Below, in pieces: positions 1 through 13,800 of a DNA stretch of 64,000 nt. Under the pieces are notes generated by a model that was not told the DNA's origin, made no database searches, and saw only the letters and a list, made by a program, of their open reading frames with translations. Position numbers and translations under genes: made by a program. Each line of letters starts with the position of its first letter. Position 1 is the stretch's first letter. The stretch covers positions 14,135,011-14,199,010 of the forward strand of contig OX422185.1 of the NCBI GenBank assembly GCA_949130485.1, given 5' to 3'. The DNA comes from Agelas oroides. Lineage: Eukaryota; Porifera; Demospongiae; Agelasida; Agelasidae.

Positions 1-803
1 TTGTACAACAAACCAAAGATGGCCCATATCTGAACCTGAATCTTGCGAGCAAGCGCTACCTCTACCACCATACGAAGCACCCAGCAGAAATAAAAGCACC
101 ATGAACTTACAATAGACAGATCTCTCAACACACAGCGTATGTATCGTCTCGAATAAGCTTGCTAACTGGGAGATGCAGTGTTTGAAAGTTCACTGTGCGT
201 TGAGCTTATTACTTATTCATACCAGGTTTGATGACGTCATGCGGTCACGTGGGTGGAATAAATTTCGAGGTCTGCGTGTAGACTGCAAGTGTAAAAATGA
301 CAGTCTTACTGTGCCACAATGCAAGGATGTTTGTACACTGTGTACTGGAAAATACTCTGTTGTCAAGTGTTAGCACAAGTACAACAGGCACAAGTGCTAA
401 TACAACCAACAGACTTGTCATATTTCCAGCTCAGAATTATACACTTACCATGTTTGTGTACATGTAAGATGTAGTACAGATGAGTGATGTTCCAGTAAAC
501 AGTAACTGTGTATACGTAAAACTATTTATGTACAAACACTGTCAAGCAATAATGAGAGCAATAATGTTGAGCCTCCATAATCATATTCACAGTACAAAAT
601 CCTCATGTATATTATGTGTTTATCATGTAAGATCACAACAATATAATAACAGTGTAGAGTCCCATAAAAACTATGTAGACATAGTACAGAGGGTGAACTA
701 TCACCCTTGTATGCGAGTAATCCTTCACACACGTGATAAGTCCATATTGTACTGACTTTAGTACATGATGTGTGTATAAGAAACCATGTGTCTCTTTTTG
801 CAG
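1..803. other. upstream intron/flank of gene 1, with one transposon end
   Basis: No coding exon is visible here. Short open frames lack splice context or codon character. Around 230-285 there is a sequence whose reverse complement matches the left end of the 11106-11991 insertion: it contains CAGTCTACACGCA, then a TTCCACCC block and a TGACGTCAT block in the same order. It therefore looks like the right end of another copy whose body lies outside the window. The stretch ends in a polypyrimidine tract and AG at 802-803, the acceptor of the NACHT exon. The first exon or exons of gene 1 must lie to the left of the window. Confidence 0.6.
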
Positions 804-2415
804 GGAGGTACTCAGAAAGGCTGAAATCCCGCTACACATCCAAACCCAAATACTCGCAAAACCAGTGGCCTCCTCAAGGGGCCAAAACGTTTTTTAACTT
901 AGCCTTGATCAAGGAAGAGACTGTACGAAAGGGAGAGATATCAGATGAATTTACAAGACTGACTATAACCGGAAAGTTAGACGACATTTTACAAATCAAA
1001 AAGCCAATTAAACTACATGAAATTTTCAATGAAACTGACGACCGTCAAAAGATGACAGTCCTTCTTGAAGGACCCCCCGGGGGGGGGAAAACAGTTTTAA
1101 CACTTCACCTCTGTTTGGAGTGGGTAAAGGGAAAGTTATTTGAAGACTACAAACTTGTTATTCTAGTACGACTGAGAGAGCCAGCCATTCACAAGGCAAA
1201 AGAGATCAAAGACATACTACCACTTGTCGAGATGGAAGATGTTGAAATGCAAGATGTAGCAAAAGAGATAGTAAGTAACCGTGGAAGTGGGGTCCTTTTC
1301 ATAATGGATGGCTGGGATGAACTACCCAAAGACATTGAAGAAAATCACATCATTCGCCAAATCATTGTCAGAGAAGTATTATCTGAGGGTGCTGTTGTCA
1401 TAACATCTCGACCGACTTCATCAGCAACTCTTCATAGGCATTTAAAAGTATCATCACACATCGAAATATTAGGGTTTACCCCTTCAGAACTTCATGAATA
1501 TTTTACTGAACATTTAGACGGCAACAGCAAAGCAGCTAAAGCAGATAAAGCAGACAAACTTATGCTAAAGATCAGAGCAAATCCCACTGTGGCAGGAACC
1601 TGTACCCTACCACTGAATGCTGCTATTCTTGTACACATATTCGATTGTGATGGAGATCTACCAACTACAGAACACGGCATCTTTGAGTCTCTGATTCGAA
1701 ATTGCATTCATCGTCACCTAAAAGAGCGAGAACCCCAGCATGAAGTAAAAGCCATAAAGTCCTTGTATAAGCCCACTCCAAAAGTGCAAGATCAATACAA
1801 TGAACTCTGTAAGGTAGCTTATGAAGGTGTGATGGACGATCGTGTCATCTTTGAACTTTCTGAGCACTTCAATACCCTTGGTCTGCTTCAAGGAGTGGAG
1901 TGCTACACTTCATATGGAACTGAATACTTTTATAATTTCCTTCATCTGTCCATCCAGGAGTTTTTGGCTGCACAATACATTGCAACGTTTGAAGCAGCTA
2001 AACAGGTAGCAGAATTCAATAAGCTATTTGGTCAAGCTCGTTTTGCATCAACATTTAGGCACTACTCTGCCATCACAAAGTTGGCAACTCCTGGAATTAA
2101 AGAGATAGTACTTCGAATTTTAAAACGATGTGCAGCTGACAATCCTAGTGGTGAAGACAAGACTCACTTGTTGTCGCTTCTAAACTGTTTACATGAAGCG
2201 CAGGAACCCGCTTTGTATGCATTTGTAGCTGACAATCTTGGGCCAAAACTAAATCTCCAGAACATTACCCTAAACCCGGCAGATTGTTTATCCATCAATT
2301 GCTTTCTAAGAAATGTCACAGAAATTGAAGTTAATCTCTGGAACTGCTCTATTGGTGATGAAGGTGTCAAAATGTTGTTTTCAGAAGATCAAGTGTATCA
2401 GCTACGAAGTTTGAT
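804..2415 (+). CDS. NLR-family NACHT domain exon (gene 1, 5' partial)
   Basis: This large exon encodes the NTPase module of a NOD-like receptor. The order is a pre-NACHT linker (WPP..., then an EISDEF/TITGK block), the NACHT P-loop GPPGGGKT (1070-1093), Walker B LFIMDGWDE (1295-1321), a sensor-like TSRP motif, a winged-helix/post-NACHT region with FLHLSIQEFLAAQYIA, and the start of the LRR region (VNLWNCSIGDEGV). The acceptor tract TCTCTTTTTGCAG ends at 803 and the donor GTAAGT starts at 2416. The 3' boundary is phase 2; the 5' boundary also needs one base from an upstream exon. The ATG at 770 lies in the intron and is not the start. NLRs sense microbial or danger signals in the cytosol and oligomerise through NACHT; in sponges they usually carry an N-terminal Death or CARD-like domain, which would lie upstream of the window. 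The family is confident; the ligand and name are unknown. Confidence 0.93.
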
Positions 2416-4599
2416 GTAAGTTCCCACATATAATTAAACATATTGTCAGGAACAGGTGTACACAGAGTGCTTACATACGTATTAGTAGACCTGTTGAGAA
2501 ATGCTTAATTAAATGTCCACTAAACTTGAAGTATGAATACATTTCCCCCTCACCTAGCATAGCACTTGTGGCATTGCTATTAGCCTCATTCCCAGACTCT
2601 CCCCTCGACCTGTTGAAAAAAAGAAAGGAAGGGGAAAGCCTGGTATTGATTCACATGTGATATAGCGGCATGTCACAGCAATGATTGCTAATGTCGTGAC
2701 ATGTTCACATAGCCACATGATAGGCTGACTCAGACAGCTAGAGTAATACTACTGAAAAAAGTGGGCTGTGACTGTGTCTGTGAGATTATGAATATTTTAG
2801 GCTGGGTGTATCTTTTCTGTTAAAGCCTTGTTACCAGGTCTTCCCCACCTCCAGTATTTTATCACTTCTAGTACGCATTTCATAGAGATCACATTGTGTG
2901 TGGTGGGTCATGTAACATCAAGTAGACAGAGGGTAGACACGCCAGGGCGTACAGCCTAAGAAAGTATCTCAAGGCCTTTCCTTGTAATGACCACTTAGGT
3001 GCACTAAGAACTGAGTCCAGCAGTTTTGTGCTCACCACCTAAATTACACTTGCGGCAGACATTATTGCACCATAAACAGGAAGCCAGTTGTATTATGTAA
3101 ATATGTGATACCTTGGAATATAATTAAGTACTTGGCTGCCTTGGTAACCAGAGATCATTGTAGGCCTGTACTTGCACTGTTCCTTATAACAATGCTCAGT
3201 CTTGTTTTTACCTCGTACGACTAAAGCATGACATGATATATACTTTAACAGTAGAAGTCGTTCTGCCAAGCGGTTTGGTCAAATGTACTTACGAGTCACA
3301 TGCACAGTGTAAGGTAGCACATGCCAGCTATATACCTCTGAATCATTGCCGCTTAGAAACTTTATTTGCCAGAAGTAACCCATGCTGAGATCATCAGAAC
3401 AGAGCTGGAGTGTACTGATGGATTCAAGTGAGAAAAATCCAGTCATCTAATTTCATCATGGGAACAGTTTGCAGGTTAACCCTAAAGGTGCAAAGTAGAA
3501 GTTAAAAAGCCCTGTAAGTGTGGCATATACCGGTATTTCCCAAATCCAGCAGTTTGGAAAGAGGTATTGATTGATAAAAAGTTGAGCCAGATGAAATAGA
3601 ACGTAATAGCGCAGAAACAATTGTAAAATTTTGCTCACGTAAAATCTGCATATCACATTTAGTGCACTGATACACACAAGAAGTGACATCACAGCAAACA
3701 GTAAGGATGGAGCTATATGTAACAAAATCTACATACCACGTTTAGAAATTATTTTGTTCTGTGAACAGCTTTAGCACTATTACAAAAATTAGCATGATTA
3801 TCATTATCATATGTCTAACTCATGCAAATGCATGGGAGTCAATGGGCCTTGTAGCTGTGCACAGTTTATAAAAATCCATAATTTTTTTACTACAAGTCAC
3901 ACCAGAATCCGTATCAGTACTACAAGTCACACGAGAATCTGTATCAGGTACTACAAGTCACATGGGCTGTGTCTGAACGTGCAATGAAATCGAAGGTTCA
4001 TAGGATAAAATCATAGTACCAAGCTATAGTAGGTAAAACATCACAAGTTTGTTGCCGTTGGCATTGTTACTCATGCTGCGCACTTGTAACAATATAGATG
4101 GCGACTTGTATAATTTTTTAGACTTATCACATTGGGCAAAAAATCCTGCACATCAGTTGTCTAGCTTAACAGGCTTCTTGATGAACAGGTGCTCAGATGA
4201 GTGGTCAGCCTTGATTGTTTCTCACTGTGTACTAGTGTTACATCATGCTTTGTTTTTCAATCTTTTTAAACTTGGTGTTGTTACTATAGCGGTGTTGACA
4301 GTATACATTACATACAAGGGTGCATGACGGGCAAAGGGAAGAGATTGCATGTAACTCTGTAAACGGAAAAATGATTTTAACAGCAAAATTCTAATGGTAT
4401 AGTTACATGTGATTTCGACATTAGTGACCTGCTGTAGTACACTTTGTTGTAAATCAGCGAATTTCTTATCTAGACTCACTACTAGCTCTTACCAGTGTAT
4501 TTTATGCCCTACGCTTGGCCAGCAACTCCAATGAACTCAGTTGTTGATCGGAGGTGGTCTTTGAGCGAAGTGTGTAGTAAAGTACCTGTGGGCATTGCC
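2416..4599. other. gene 1 intron 1, first part
   Basis: No exon is supported. At 2580-2650 there is a decayed end of the dispersed TAGCCTCGTTCCCAGGC family (reading TAGCCTCATTCCCAGACTC). A roughly 31-base direct repeat occurs two and a half times at about 3893-3966 (units beginning TACTACAAGTCACA). Open frames on both strands at 3456-3725 and 4049-4327 show no recognisable domain or splice context, and I treat them as chance. Confidence 0.6.
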
Positions 4600-5202
4600 T
4601 AGCCTCGTTCCCAGGCTCTCCCCGCTAAGGAGGGGGAGAGCCTGGTACATTTTATCACGTTCGTGACGTCAAGGGTAGACGCGAGGTAGACACGACTTAA
4701 TTGCGCGTGGGCACACACGGAATCCCGCCCATGTCGTTCAGAGCTCGTGATCGAGGCAAGTACACGCATAGCTAGCTACGATGGCATGAAAACTGCTGCC
4801 TACAGCAGCCGTAAATTGCAAGGTAGACAGGTTTAGTAGATTCTCAGAGTGTCAGACACGGCACCTGATGGGCTGAATGGCAAGAAGTTTCATGATTTGT
4901 TGTGTGTTGTAAGCTAGCGTCGTTGTTCGAGTTGTTGCCACTGACTCAAGAAATCGACTAGTTCTACGTGGACAACTATATGTCGCTGACTGCAAAGACG
5001 AAGGTAACACACACACTAAAGCCACACTTACCTGTAAAGAAGACGGTAGTAGTCATTTAAATGCTTGTGCTTGAACGTGCGTGGGCGCCCAGCTTAGTCC
5101 ACCCCCGCATAATTAAGTCGTGTCTACCCTTGACGTCATAGACGTGATAAAATGTACCAGGCTCTCCCCCTCCTTAGCGGGGAGAGCCTGGGAACGAGGC
5201 TA
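4600..5202. mobile_element. foldback/MITE-like element with about 100-base terminal inverted repeats
   Basis: The left end starts TAGCCTCGTTCCCAGGC and runs through a TCTCCCCGCTAAGGAGGGG hairpin, then a GACGTCAAGGGTAGACGC block to GACTTAATT. The right end (about 5094-5202) is its reverse complement with small indels. The interior has no open frame, so it would be non-autonomous. It belongs to the commonest inverted-repeat family in this window. I found no clear target-site duplication at this copy. Confidence 0.85.
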
Positions 5203-5844
5203 AGCAATGCTCACAGCACAAAGGACAAACACGGCATTACTACTGTCAGCCGTCTACACTTGGATGGCGTGCTAACTTTGTGTCTCAAATGTTGTAAAAG
5301 CAGCAGCCATTGCCACCCCACTTTGTTGCATACAACAGTAAGGAATATGTGCACACTTTAGTGTTTTTAGTGACTGGAAGCTGGCTGCAGCCTGCTTTTA
5401 TCTCGTGAGCCAGGCTCACAAGATTGTCAGTATCTTCAAAATGAAAACACATGCCACAGGAGCCACTGTTAGAAAAGTCTTGCCAATCTTGAGATTTCAG
5501 TTTCTACTTAGGAAGAAACCGCAGTATATTCAACCCATCATTTACAAAGTGGGCATGACTGGACAAGGACCATGACCCTTACAGTTTTCTTTTTGCAAGT
5601 GTCAAGATTCTAGTGGCATGTATGCAACAACTGGGAGTTAAGAGGTATTTACTACAGAGCACTTTACTATAAAATTTTTGTCAATTTCAACCTGCATCAT
5701 GAGGGATGCTCGGACTTCCTACAAACTGTCTATGCACTCAATCCCAATGAATGTGGGCTAAGGCTATAGGAGTCTATTCCAACCACATTAAGTGTCTTAT
5801 ATAGATCTATATGTGACTCAACCATTATTCCATTGTGTATTTCA

Positions 5845-6090
5845 ATCATGTTACGTACCACATTAGTGTTGCAGTGCAGAACTTTCATGAAGGGACTGAA
5901 TACCAGACACATCTATACAGCGCACATGAGCCACTCTCAAGTTCTGCACTACACTATTTTGAACAATCATGTTACGTACCACATTTGAAGTGTTGCAGTG
6001 CAGAACTTTCATGAAGGGACTGAATACCAGACACATCTACACAGCGCACATGAACCACACTCTCAAGTTCTGTACTACAGTATTTTGAAT
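5845..6090. repeat. tandem duplication of a ~122-base unit
   Basis: Two adjacent units each contain CAATCATGTTACGTACCACA, GAACTTTCATGAAGGGACTG and a CACACTCTCAAGTTCTG-like end. Copy B of the surrounding duplication has only one unit (about 12311-12440), so the extra unit arose, or was lost, after the larger duplication. Confidence 0.85.
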
Positions 6091-7992
6091 GTGGTACTGC
6101 GATTGAAACACACCACTGCCACATACGTATGCTTTACCTGGCCTAGTATTTAGGGAGGTGCACATTTTGCCTGCACATAATCATTAGCTGTGGACACAGG
6201 AGCGTAATGCATGAAGAAAGGAGCACAAAGTGCATCCATATGCCAAATTTCATGGAACTAAAGCTAGTGTGGTTGCTCATTAGAATGGTGTTTCTGCACT
6301 GTCTAGTGTAGCAGTGACAATCATTCTCAGGAGGAATGCACCAGCAGGAAACAAACTGTAAGCCAAAAGGAGGTGTACTTGAAACCGAATGCTGCATAAT
6401 ACGGCACCCACTTTGAACATAACGTGTTGTTAATGGAATACAATGGATAGCTAATGGAGCATAACATGAGTAAAAGTTCGGAACAACCTATGTGGCAGTC
6501 CTGGACAGAAATCAAAGAATATTATTAATCTATCACATATTTGATTGCATCACCACGTCCAAAGCACTGCATGTACCACTGAACTTTCCTTGAGGGCAGG
6601 GCACAAAGTGTGGTAACTGCCTTCATAGGTTGGCTATTAGTGCAGCAGCGACATGTTCATAGACACACCTTTTTATAGAACTACATAAATGTGGACATGA
6701 GCCACAAATTTTCTCAGTCTAATTTTCTACAAATCCAACTTGACCATGAAAACTACACCTTGTAAAAAACAATTTGCTATACGGTACAAACCCAATACAC
6801 GTGTATGGTTGCATTAATCACTGACCTTAGTCTTTTGGGCTCCAAGCAGTAACTGGTGGCACTGAGTTGTTGTTGGCTTTCAATGAGTGGGCACCTATTA
6901 GAGTGTAGAACAAGCACAAAACCTCATTAACCCCTACAGCTGATTACATTCATTGGGAAAGATAAAATTTGGGAGGAGTCCTGACTAACAACTAATCAAC
7001 TTCTCACCCAATATTACATGTTTCCATTGCAGTGCACAATTTGTATTTGTATATGCATCCATACAAATGTATACACAGGTATGTAAATGTCAATGCGCAC
7101 ATGGAAGTAACCCCTAAGACATGAGGACAGAACATTTTAACAAGATGTGTTCAACTGTTAGTGTCAGAGATATGTTTTAGGACCATCAACCTGGAGGTGC
7201 TGTTGTGCAACATATAGGCAAACATAACGGTCCAAGCCATAGTAGTGATGAGGCTGAGGACACTTTCCCACAAGCTGAGTGGCTTGAGTATCACCACCAT
7301 CATCCTCTTCCCACAGCAGCAAGCCCAATGTCCAATACTTCCATTTTTCACAAGAGTGAAAGTGACAAAATGTCAAACAGGAAAGATGGTATTAACAACG
7401 AAGACCTGTATGTGCATGATGCATAGATGTATAGCCTCATTTCCTGGCCACTACCTGGCTTTTGTTTCTGGCAGTACAAAGTATGGGAGCTCAACAATGT
7501 CCATTGTATTTTATTATGTAAGGAGGAAAAGGTAGCAAAACATAACTGAACATAGGTAGGTTGCTGATTGTACCCATACATGATGCATTACCCACACCAC
7601 AGTCAGAGGTCACTGTGTTCTAGTCATTTACATGTGTAGAGAAGGCTCCAACAAAGCATGAAAAACATCCTGCAACTGTGCGGCTCACACTGCACCCTTG
7701 CTACCACTCCTCAGTTTATTAGGTCAGACTATATGGAATATACGAATGTGTCATCAATATTTTCACTATAATGATTGCGGTGCTACATGATATGTTAGTG
7801 CGCCACCACTTCTTGACCGCTAAGAACCTTAGTGCCACAGCGTAAAACAGCACTAACATTCTTTGACTTCACACAACTAGCTGACAATCATCGTGCTTAA
7901 ATGACATGCATCTTTTGTTCATGTTCCTGCCTGATCAACTGTGACAAAGTGTACTTGAAACGTTACATGTAACTACACATACCTCATGTATT

Positions 7993-8634
7993 TGTGACCC
8001 GCTGAGCGAAAACCCGGCACATTGCGCATTTTATGAAAATCGAGATAAGATCGGAAATCGGTATACCAATGTGTAATTGTGTGGCAGGAAAAGAATGGAA
8101 GTGATCGGTTGCTTGGATCCCAAGCTACAGAGCGCAATGCGTAGCAGATGTGGAACGCAACTTTTCGAGAAAATGCAATGTTTTTACGTTGCTACGGTAA
8201 ATTTTAATGTCTCCATATACTATCGTGTTATGTAAATTTACATGTTTTCTTGTAAAAAAGCAGCTTGGAAGTCGGCAAAGACAGTTGGGAAAGCCAGTGG
8301 TTGTGAAAGAGGGGGCTTACATTGTGTCTATAGAATGAAAGACAACCATATACGGACTGGAAGCTGGTAAAATCGCGCTTTTTGAAAAACGCGTCAAGCT
8401 GTCCATAGCAACGCGTTCCCATATTTCACTGGCCTGCCTGTGAGTTCGAGCTTATATCGTCTTTTTAGTAGCAGAGCCGAGCTTCATAATTCAGTATGAT
8501 ACAGTCCAAGCCCCCTGTGACACGTTGGTATAATATTCTGAGTTTAGCTGGGAAACTACCTGTAAGGATAAAATCGTCCCTAAATCAAATTCAATATTTG
8601 CGCAATGTGCTGGGTTTTCGCTCAGCGGGTCACA
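7993..8634. mobile_element. MITE-like element inserted in duplication copy A
   Basis: Terminal inverted repeats of about 35 bases begin GTGACCCGCTGAGCGAAAAC on the left and end GTTTTCGCTCAGCGGGTCAC on the right. The matching place in copy B (about 14133-14142) reads straight through as an empty site (GTATTTTTCAC), while here ATTT stands on both sides of the element. That fits insertion with a 4-base target duplication. The 640-base interior has no convincing protein. Confidence 0.9.
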
Positions 8635-10168
8635 TTTTTCACTTTCTATAAATACTGTAATCTCTGTAATTCTGTATCCTTTCTATTTATAGCACACCAT
8701 AGCAAGCTTAGGTTAGTTCTATCTTTGTGCAGCTGAAGAAGGTCGAGTCAAAAACATTCTGCGTTGCTGTTGCAATTTTAGCAAAGCTCAAAGAAGTCAG
8801 TTTTAATAGTAAGAATAAAGTTTTGTTAAGTGAAGTCCGAAAGAAATTCTCTGCATATATGCTTCAGTTAATATTAAAGCTAAAAACTTTACATGCAATT
8901 TCACTCACACAGTTAATTACATCATATCTGTCACATGACAGAAATTGGTGGAACTGCAATTACCACCATACATGGCATAGAGCCTCATGAACAGAATTTA
9001 TACCAGGATCCCCACTGATCCCCCGGCATACTTGGATGCTACAAGCGCTTACCTGTTTAATCTCTGTAAATCTCTATAAACTTTCCGCACAGCCAAGAAT
9101 GGAATGTAATTTTTTACGTGATTCTTAGAGCTTGTCCTACCCCCCCTGGGTAAGAGTAATGAAGCCTTGTAGAAGCCAAATTCTAAAAATTTTTTCTGCT
9201 TACTGCTGCTTCTTGAAGAACTACAAACTACAGCTTCAAAACAATGCCAATATTACCAGAAAAGAATAGGTTGGGTGTTGGAAAGTGCATCATCTTATAA
9301 CTAGTTGTTCAGCCAAGAAGGTGGGAAGGGAGGGTAGGTGCATGCCCCAAGATCACTCCAGACTATGGCATGCTTTGCAAGTCATCCCTTTGGAACATGT
9401 TCAGACAGGTATTTCTTATATACTTCCTACAGCCTCAGTACAACAGCTATACCAACAACTACCAGTTGCTACTTTAGGCACTAATTTGTCTATCACAATG
9501 TCTCAACATGAAATTAGGAACTACTATTTAGCCAATCATAAAATGTGTGGTCAGTTCAGTTGACATTTGATTGGTTCTTGTTGTACATGGCTAGCCGCGT
9601 TCCCAGGTCATTCCCAGGTTTTATCTCGCAGTTGTGAAGATAAATCAGGAGAAGACCTGGTACCACTCCTACATCACAAACCAGAAATGGTGGACGTGGT
9701 TGTGGGCATGATTTTGTAATGACGGCAAAGTGCCCACACAATATTTGGCCAGCGGGGGGCCAGTACTGGTGATTGAGCCAGGAAAGTTTGCCTGAATGTT
9801 TTACAAACAGCTACAGGTTTCACAAGTATCAAGTTACTAACAAGCGATATGTAGGCATAAGTGGAAAGTGATATACACACTTGTTGACTTAAAGGAATCA
9901 GGAAAGCAGCAGCCTGAGGGCAAGTGCATCGCTTGGTGTCAAAACAAGTGTCTGCACTCTGGCCACAATCAAAGAAACAAATGGTGATGCTACTTGTAGA
10001 TGTAGGTATATGCACGTTACGATATGTGGCTGTTCTAATTAGAGTGCAGACACTTGTTTTGCAGCACACTTGCCCTAAGGCTGCTGCTTTTCTGATCCCT
10101 TTCAGTCAGTACAGGTCTCGAATAGCTTGAATGTTTACAGGTGAGAACATTCACTGTCCGGATTTATC

Positions 10169-10274
10169 TACCGTATGGCCAGAAAATTTGGCGGAGACTT
10201 AAATTTGGTGGATTGGCGGTCAGACAAGCGAACCGCCAAATTAAATTCCGCCAAATTTTTGTCCAAAATACCTA
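10169..10274. mobile_element. short inverted-repeat element (~106 bases)
   Basis: The left arm TACCGTATGGCCAG...AATTTGGCGGA pairs with the right arm TCCGCCAAATTTTTG...AAATACC. It sits exactly at the right edge of duplication copy A. A related GCGGGAAATTTTCGCG end lies at about 23549-23632. Confidence 0.75.
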
Positions 10275-10700
10275 ATCGGTGCCCAAGCGTCCGGGCACAA
10301 GACGTCGATCAGTCGACATCGTCGATCAATCGCAAGGCGAGCGTAAACTAGTGTCAAGTGGACTAGACTATGGCGTTACTCAAGTATTTTCGTCCAGCGG
10401 TACCCACGAAGGCCACTTCCCTCACAGAGAGAGAACTACAAGAAGCAAACGCTGGCGTAAAGAAGCCAAGAATAGCTACAGTCATGAACAAATAGCACTT
10501 GGCAGCTGCACAGGATGCAGCAGTTATTTGAGCACAAGTAAACACTGGCCATGCTCCTTCTGTATGTCTTGCAAACATGTTTGCATATGTGTCATGAAAT
10601 CATGGAGGTGTGTGAGTGTCAGAATCCCTTAACATTATGGTTTAAAAAAGAGCAATTGGTAATTTTAAGAGTGAACTTTGTTTTATGTCTCTCTCCACAG

Positions 10701-10784
10701 CCTTAAAGAAAATGAAATCAGTCCACAAGGATGTGAGGCGATAGCAATTGGACTCAAACACTGCACAAAGCTTGAATATCTCAA
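10701..10784 (+). CDS. gene 1, LRR exon 1
   Basis: This is one ribonuclease-inhibitor-type leucine-rich repeat in an 84-base exon, reading LKENEISPQGCEAIAIGL followed by KHCTKLEYL. The acceptor is TCTCTCCACAG and the donor GTGAGT. It starts with one base and ends with two, so it joins in frame to the NACHT exon (junction codon ATC) and to the next LRR exon. LRRs form the sensing horseshoe of NLRs. It lies in the short gap between the two copies of the 5 kb duplication. Confidence 0.88.
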
Positions 10785-10894
10785 GTGAGTATTTGAAATC
10801 TATTTTTACAGCAAATTTATATGACAACACTTCTTAAGTATGTGGTAAGAATTCGTTGGGGTAATGTTGCAAGCTCAGTATCAGTTACGTGTCT

Positions 10895-13800
10895 TAAATG
10901 CAGCAGCCATGGCCATCCCACTTTGTTGCAACAGTAACGAGTATGTTCATGCTTTAGTGTTTTTAGTGACTGGAAGCTGGCAGTGGCCCGCTTTGATCTT
11001 GTGAGCCAGGCTCACGAGACTGTCAGTATCTTAAAAGTGAAAACATTACCATGGGAGTCAGTGTTAGAAAAGTTTTGCCAATCATGAGATTTCAGTTTCA
11101 CCTTACAGTCTACACGCAAACCTTAAAATTGATTCCACCCGCATAACTATGTGACGTCATCAAATTCTGGATGAATACGTAATAAGCGCTGTATTTCGTA
11201 GTAGCAAACTTGGATCGAAATGATACTTACACATTGTGTTGTGAGGGCTGCCAAGTGTAAGTTCATAGTGTCACTGTACCTGCTAGGTGCTGCATACGGC
11301 AGTACAGATTACGTTCACTTACAGGACAAAAGTGCAATCCTGAGTCATTTTTGATTTAATGCACAATTAGGGGCAACGTGGAGCTAGAACACGATCTTCA
11401 CAGTACATTCAGCACTATAACATATTCGAGTTAGAAGCCAAAAGCTCAAGTCTCACGGTAGATACGAAGCGTACAATATCGGAAAAAATGGCTTCACAGG
11501 CTCAAACGTAGACACGGTACAGAACACGCTAAGAAAGCGCAACCAGCACTACATAGCCCTTCCGGCTCATAGCTATAACTTACAAAATGTCCAATCTCCA
11601 TAGCTATCGTATTCTCTGAGATACAAGCACTTATGCAAGAGTCCTAGTGACCACTCTCAGCTGTGATCGATTTTTGATTTGGCACACACCTAGGGGCAGA
11701 ACGGCCAACTGCTCCATAAATTTCTGGACACGTTTTTTCCCACTCTGACTACGCAATAACTTTGTCAAACTCCAAGTACTTTTCCAGTTATGATGGAGCA
11801 AATTCACGATATTGTTCAGTAAATTCCCGGGAAGTTCCCGGCACTTCCTACGCCAACTGAATGACAGCTGTATTGTGAACTGTTGGGTGCTAATGGTTTA
11901 CACAAGCTGAACTTTTAGTTGACTACTTGTAATTGCTAATCTGATTTTGTAAGTGGAATAAAATGTATGGGAAGTCTGAGGCCTGCGTGAAACCTCAGTA
12001 TATTCAATCCTTCATTCACAAAGTGACCATGACTGGACAAGGACCATGACCCTTACTTTTTTCTTTTTGCATGTGTCAAGAATCTAGTGGCATGTGCATG
12101 TTTGCACCAACTGGGAGCTTAAAGGCATTTGCTAACAGAACACCTTACTATACAATTTTTTGTCAATTTCAACCTGCGTCATGAGGGATGCTCGGACTTC
12201 CTACCAAACTGTCTATGCACTCAGTCCTGATGAATGTGGGCTAAGGTTGGGACCACATTAAGCGTATTATAGCTATATGTGACTCAACCATTATTCCAGT
12301 GTTTATTTCAATCATGTTACGTACCACATTTGAAGTGCTGTAGTGCAGAACTTTCATGAAGGGACTGAATACCAGACACATTTATACAGCGCACATGAGC
12401 CACACCCTCAAGTTCTACACTACAGTATTTTGAATGTGCATGCAATTAAAATACACAATTGGTTGTTTGGTTTCTATCCAGGACTGCCACATACGTATGC
12501 TTTACCTGGCCTAGTATTTAGAGAGGTGCACATTTTGCCTGCACATAATCATTAGCTGTGGACACAGAAGCGTAATGCATGAAGGAACACAAAGTGCATC
12601 CATATGCTAAATTTCATGGAACTAAAGCTAGTGTGCTTGCTCATTAGAATAGTGTTTCTGCACTGTCTAGTGTAGCAGTGACAATCATTCTCAGGAGGAA
12701 TGTACCAGCAGGAAACAAACTATAAGCCAAAAGGAGGTGTACTTGAAACCCAATGCTGCATAATACGGCACCCACTTTGAACATAAGGTGTAGTTAATGG
12801 AATACAATAGGTAGCTAATGGAGCATAACATATGAATTTTCTGTTTAATTTTCTTTACAAATCCAACTTGACCATGAAAGTTACACCTCGTGAAAAATAT
12901 TTGCTATACAGTACAAACCCAATACATGTGTATGGTTGCATTAATCACTGACCTTAGTCTTTTGGGCTCCAAGCAGTAACTGGTGGCACTGAGTTGTTGT
13001 TGGCTTTCAATGAGTGGGCACCTATTAGAGTGTAGAACAAGCACAAAACCTCATTAACCCCTATAGCTGATTACATTCATTGGGAAAGATAAAATTTGGG
13101 AGGAGTCCTGACTAACACCTAATTAACTTCTCGCCCAATATTACATGTTTCAATTGCAGGCACAATCATATTTGTATATGCATCCATACAAATGTATGCA
13201 CAGGCGAGTAGAGGTATATAAATGTCAATGCGTACACGAGTACAGGTATGATGCACACATGGAAGTAACTTCCCTAAGACATGAGGACAACAATTTAACA
13301 AGATGTGTTCAACTGTTAGTGTCAGTGAGAGATGTTTTAGGACCATCAACCTAGAGGTGCTGTTGCGCAACATGTAGGCAAATGTAGCAGTCCAAGCCAT
13401 AGTAATTATGAGGCTGAGGACACTTTCCCACAAGTTGAGTGGCTTGAGTATCACCACCATCATCCTCTTCCCACAGCAGCAAGCCCAATGTCCAATACTA
13501 CCATTTTTCACAAGAGTGAAAAGTGACAAAATACAAACAGCAATGATGGCATAGACGACAAAGACCTGTGTGTGCATGATGCATAAATGTAGCCTCGTTT
13601 CCTGGCAACCGCCCAGCTTTTTGTCTCTGGCAGTACAAAATATGGGAGCTCAACAATGTCCATTGTATTATATAAGGTAGCAAAACATAACTGAACATAG
13701 GTAGGTTGCTGATTGTACCCATACATGATGCATTACCCACACCACAGTCAGAGGTCACTGTGTTCTAGTCATTTACATGTGTAGAGAAGGCTCCAACAAA

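Larger units (their letters stand above)
5285..10165. repeat. copy A of a ~5 kb direct segmental duplication
   Basis: The sequence is collinear with 10895-16125 over its whole length, with substitutions throughout and several indels. Shared landmarks include TTTAGTGACTGGAAGCTGG (5366 and 10958), the AACTGGTGGCACTGAGTTG stretch (6850 and 12976), the paired CACCACCATCATCC region (7292 and 13454) and the final foldback (about 9890-10110 and 15820-16065). Copy A alone has a 122-base tandem duplication (about 5845-6090) and the element at 7993-8634. No exon is seen in either copy: matching frames on the two copies reflect the duplication, not conserved coding sequence. Confidence 0.9.

Noticed and set aside
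13119-13577. 152-codon open frame on the - strand
   Set aside because: It lies in duplication copy B. The equivalent in copy A is interrupted, the opposite strand is also open in places, and no domain is visible.
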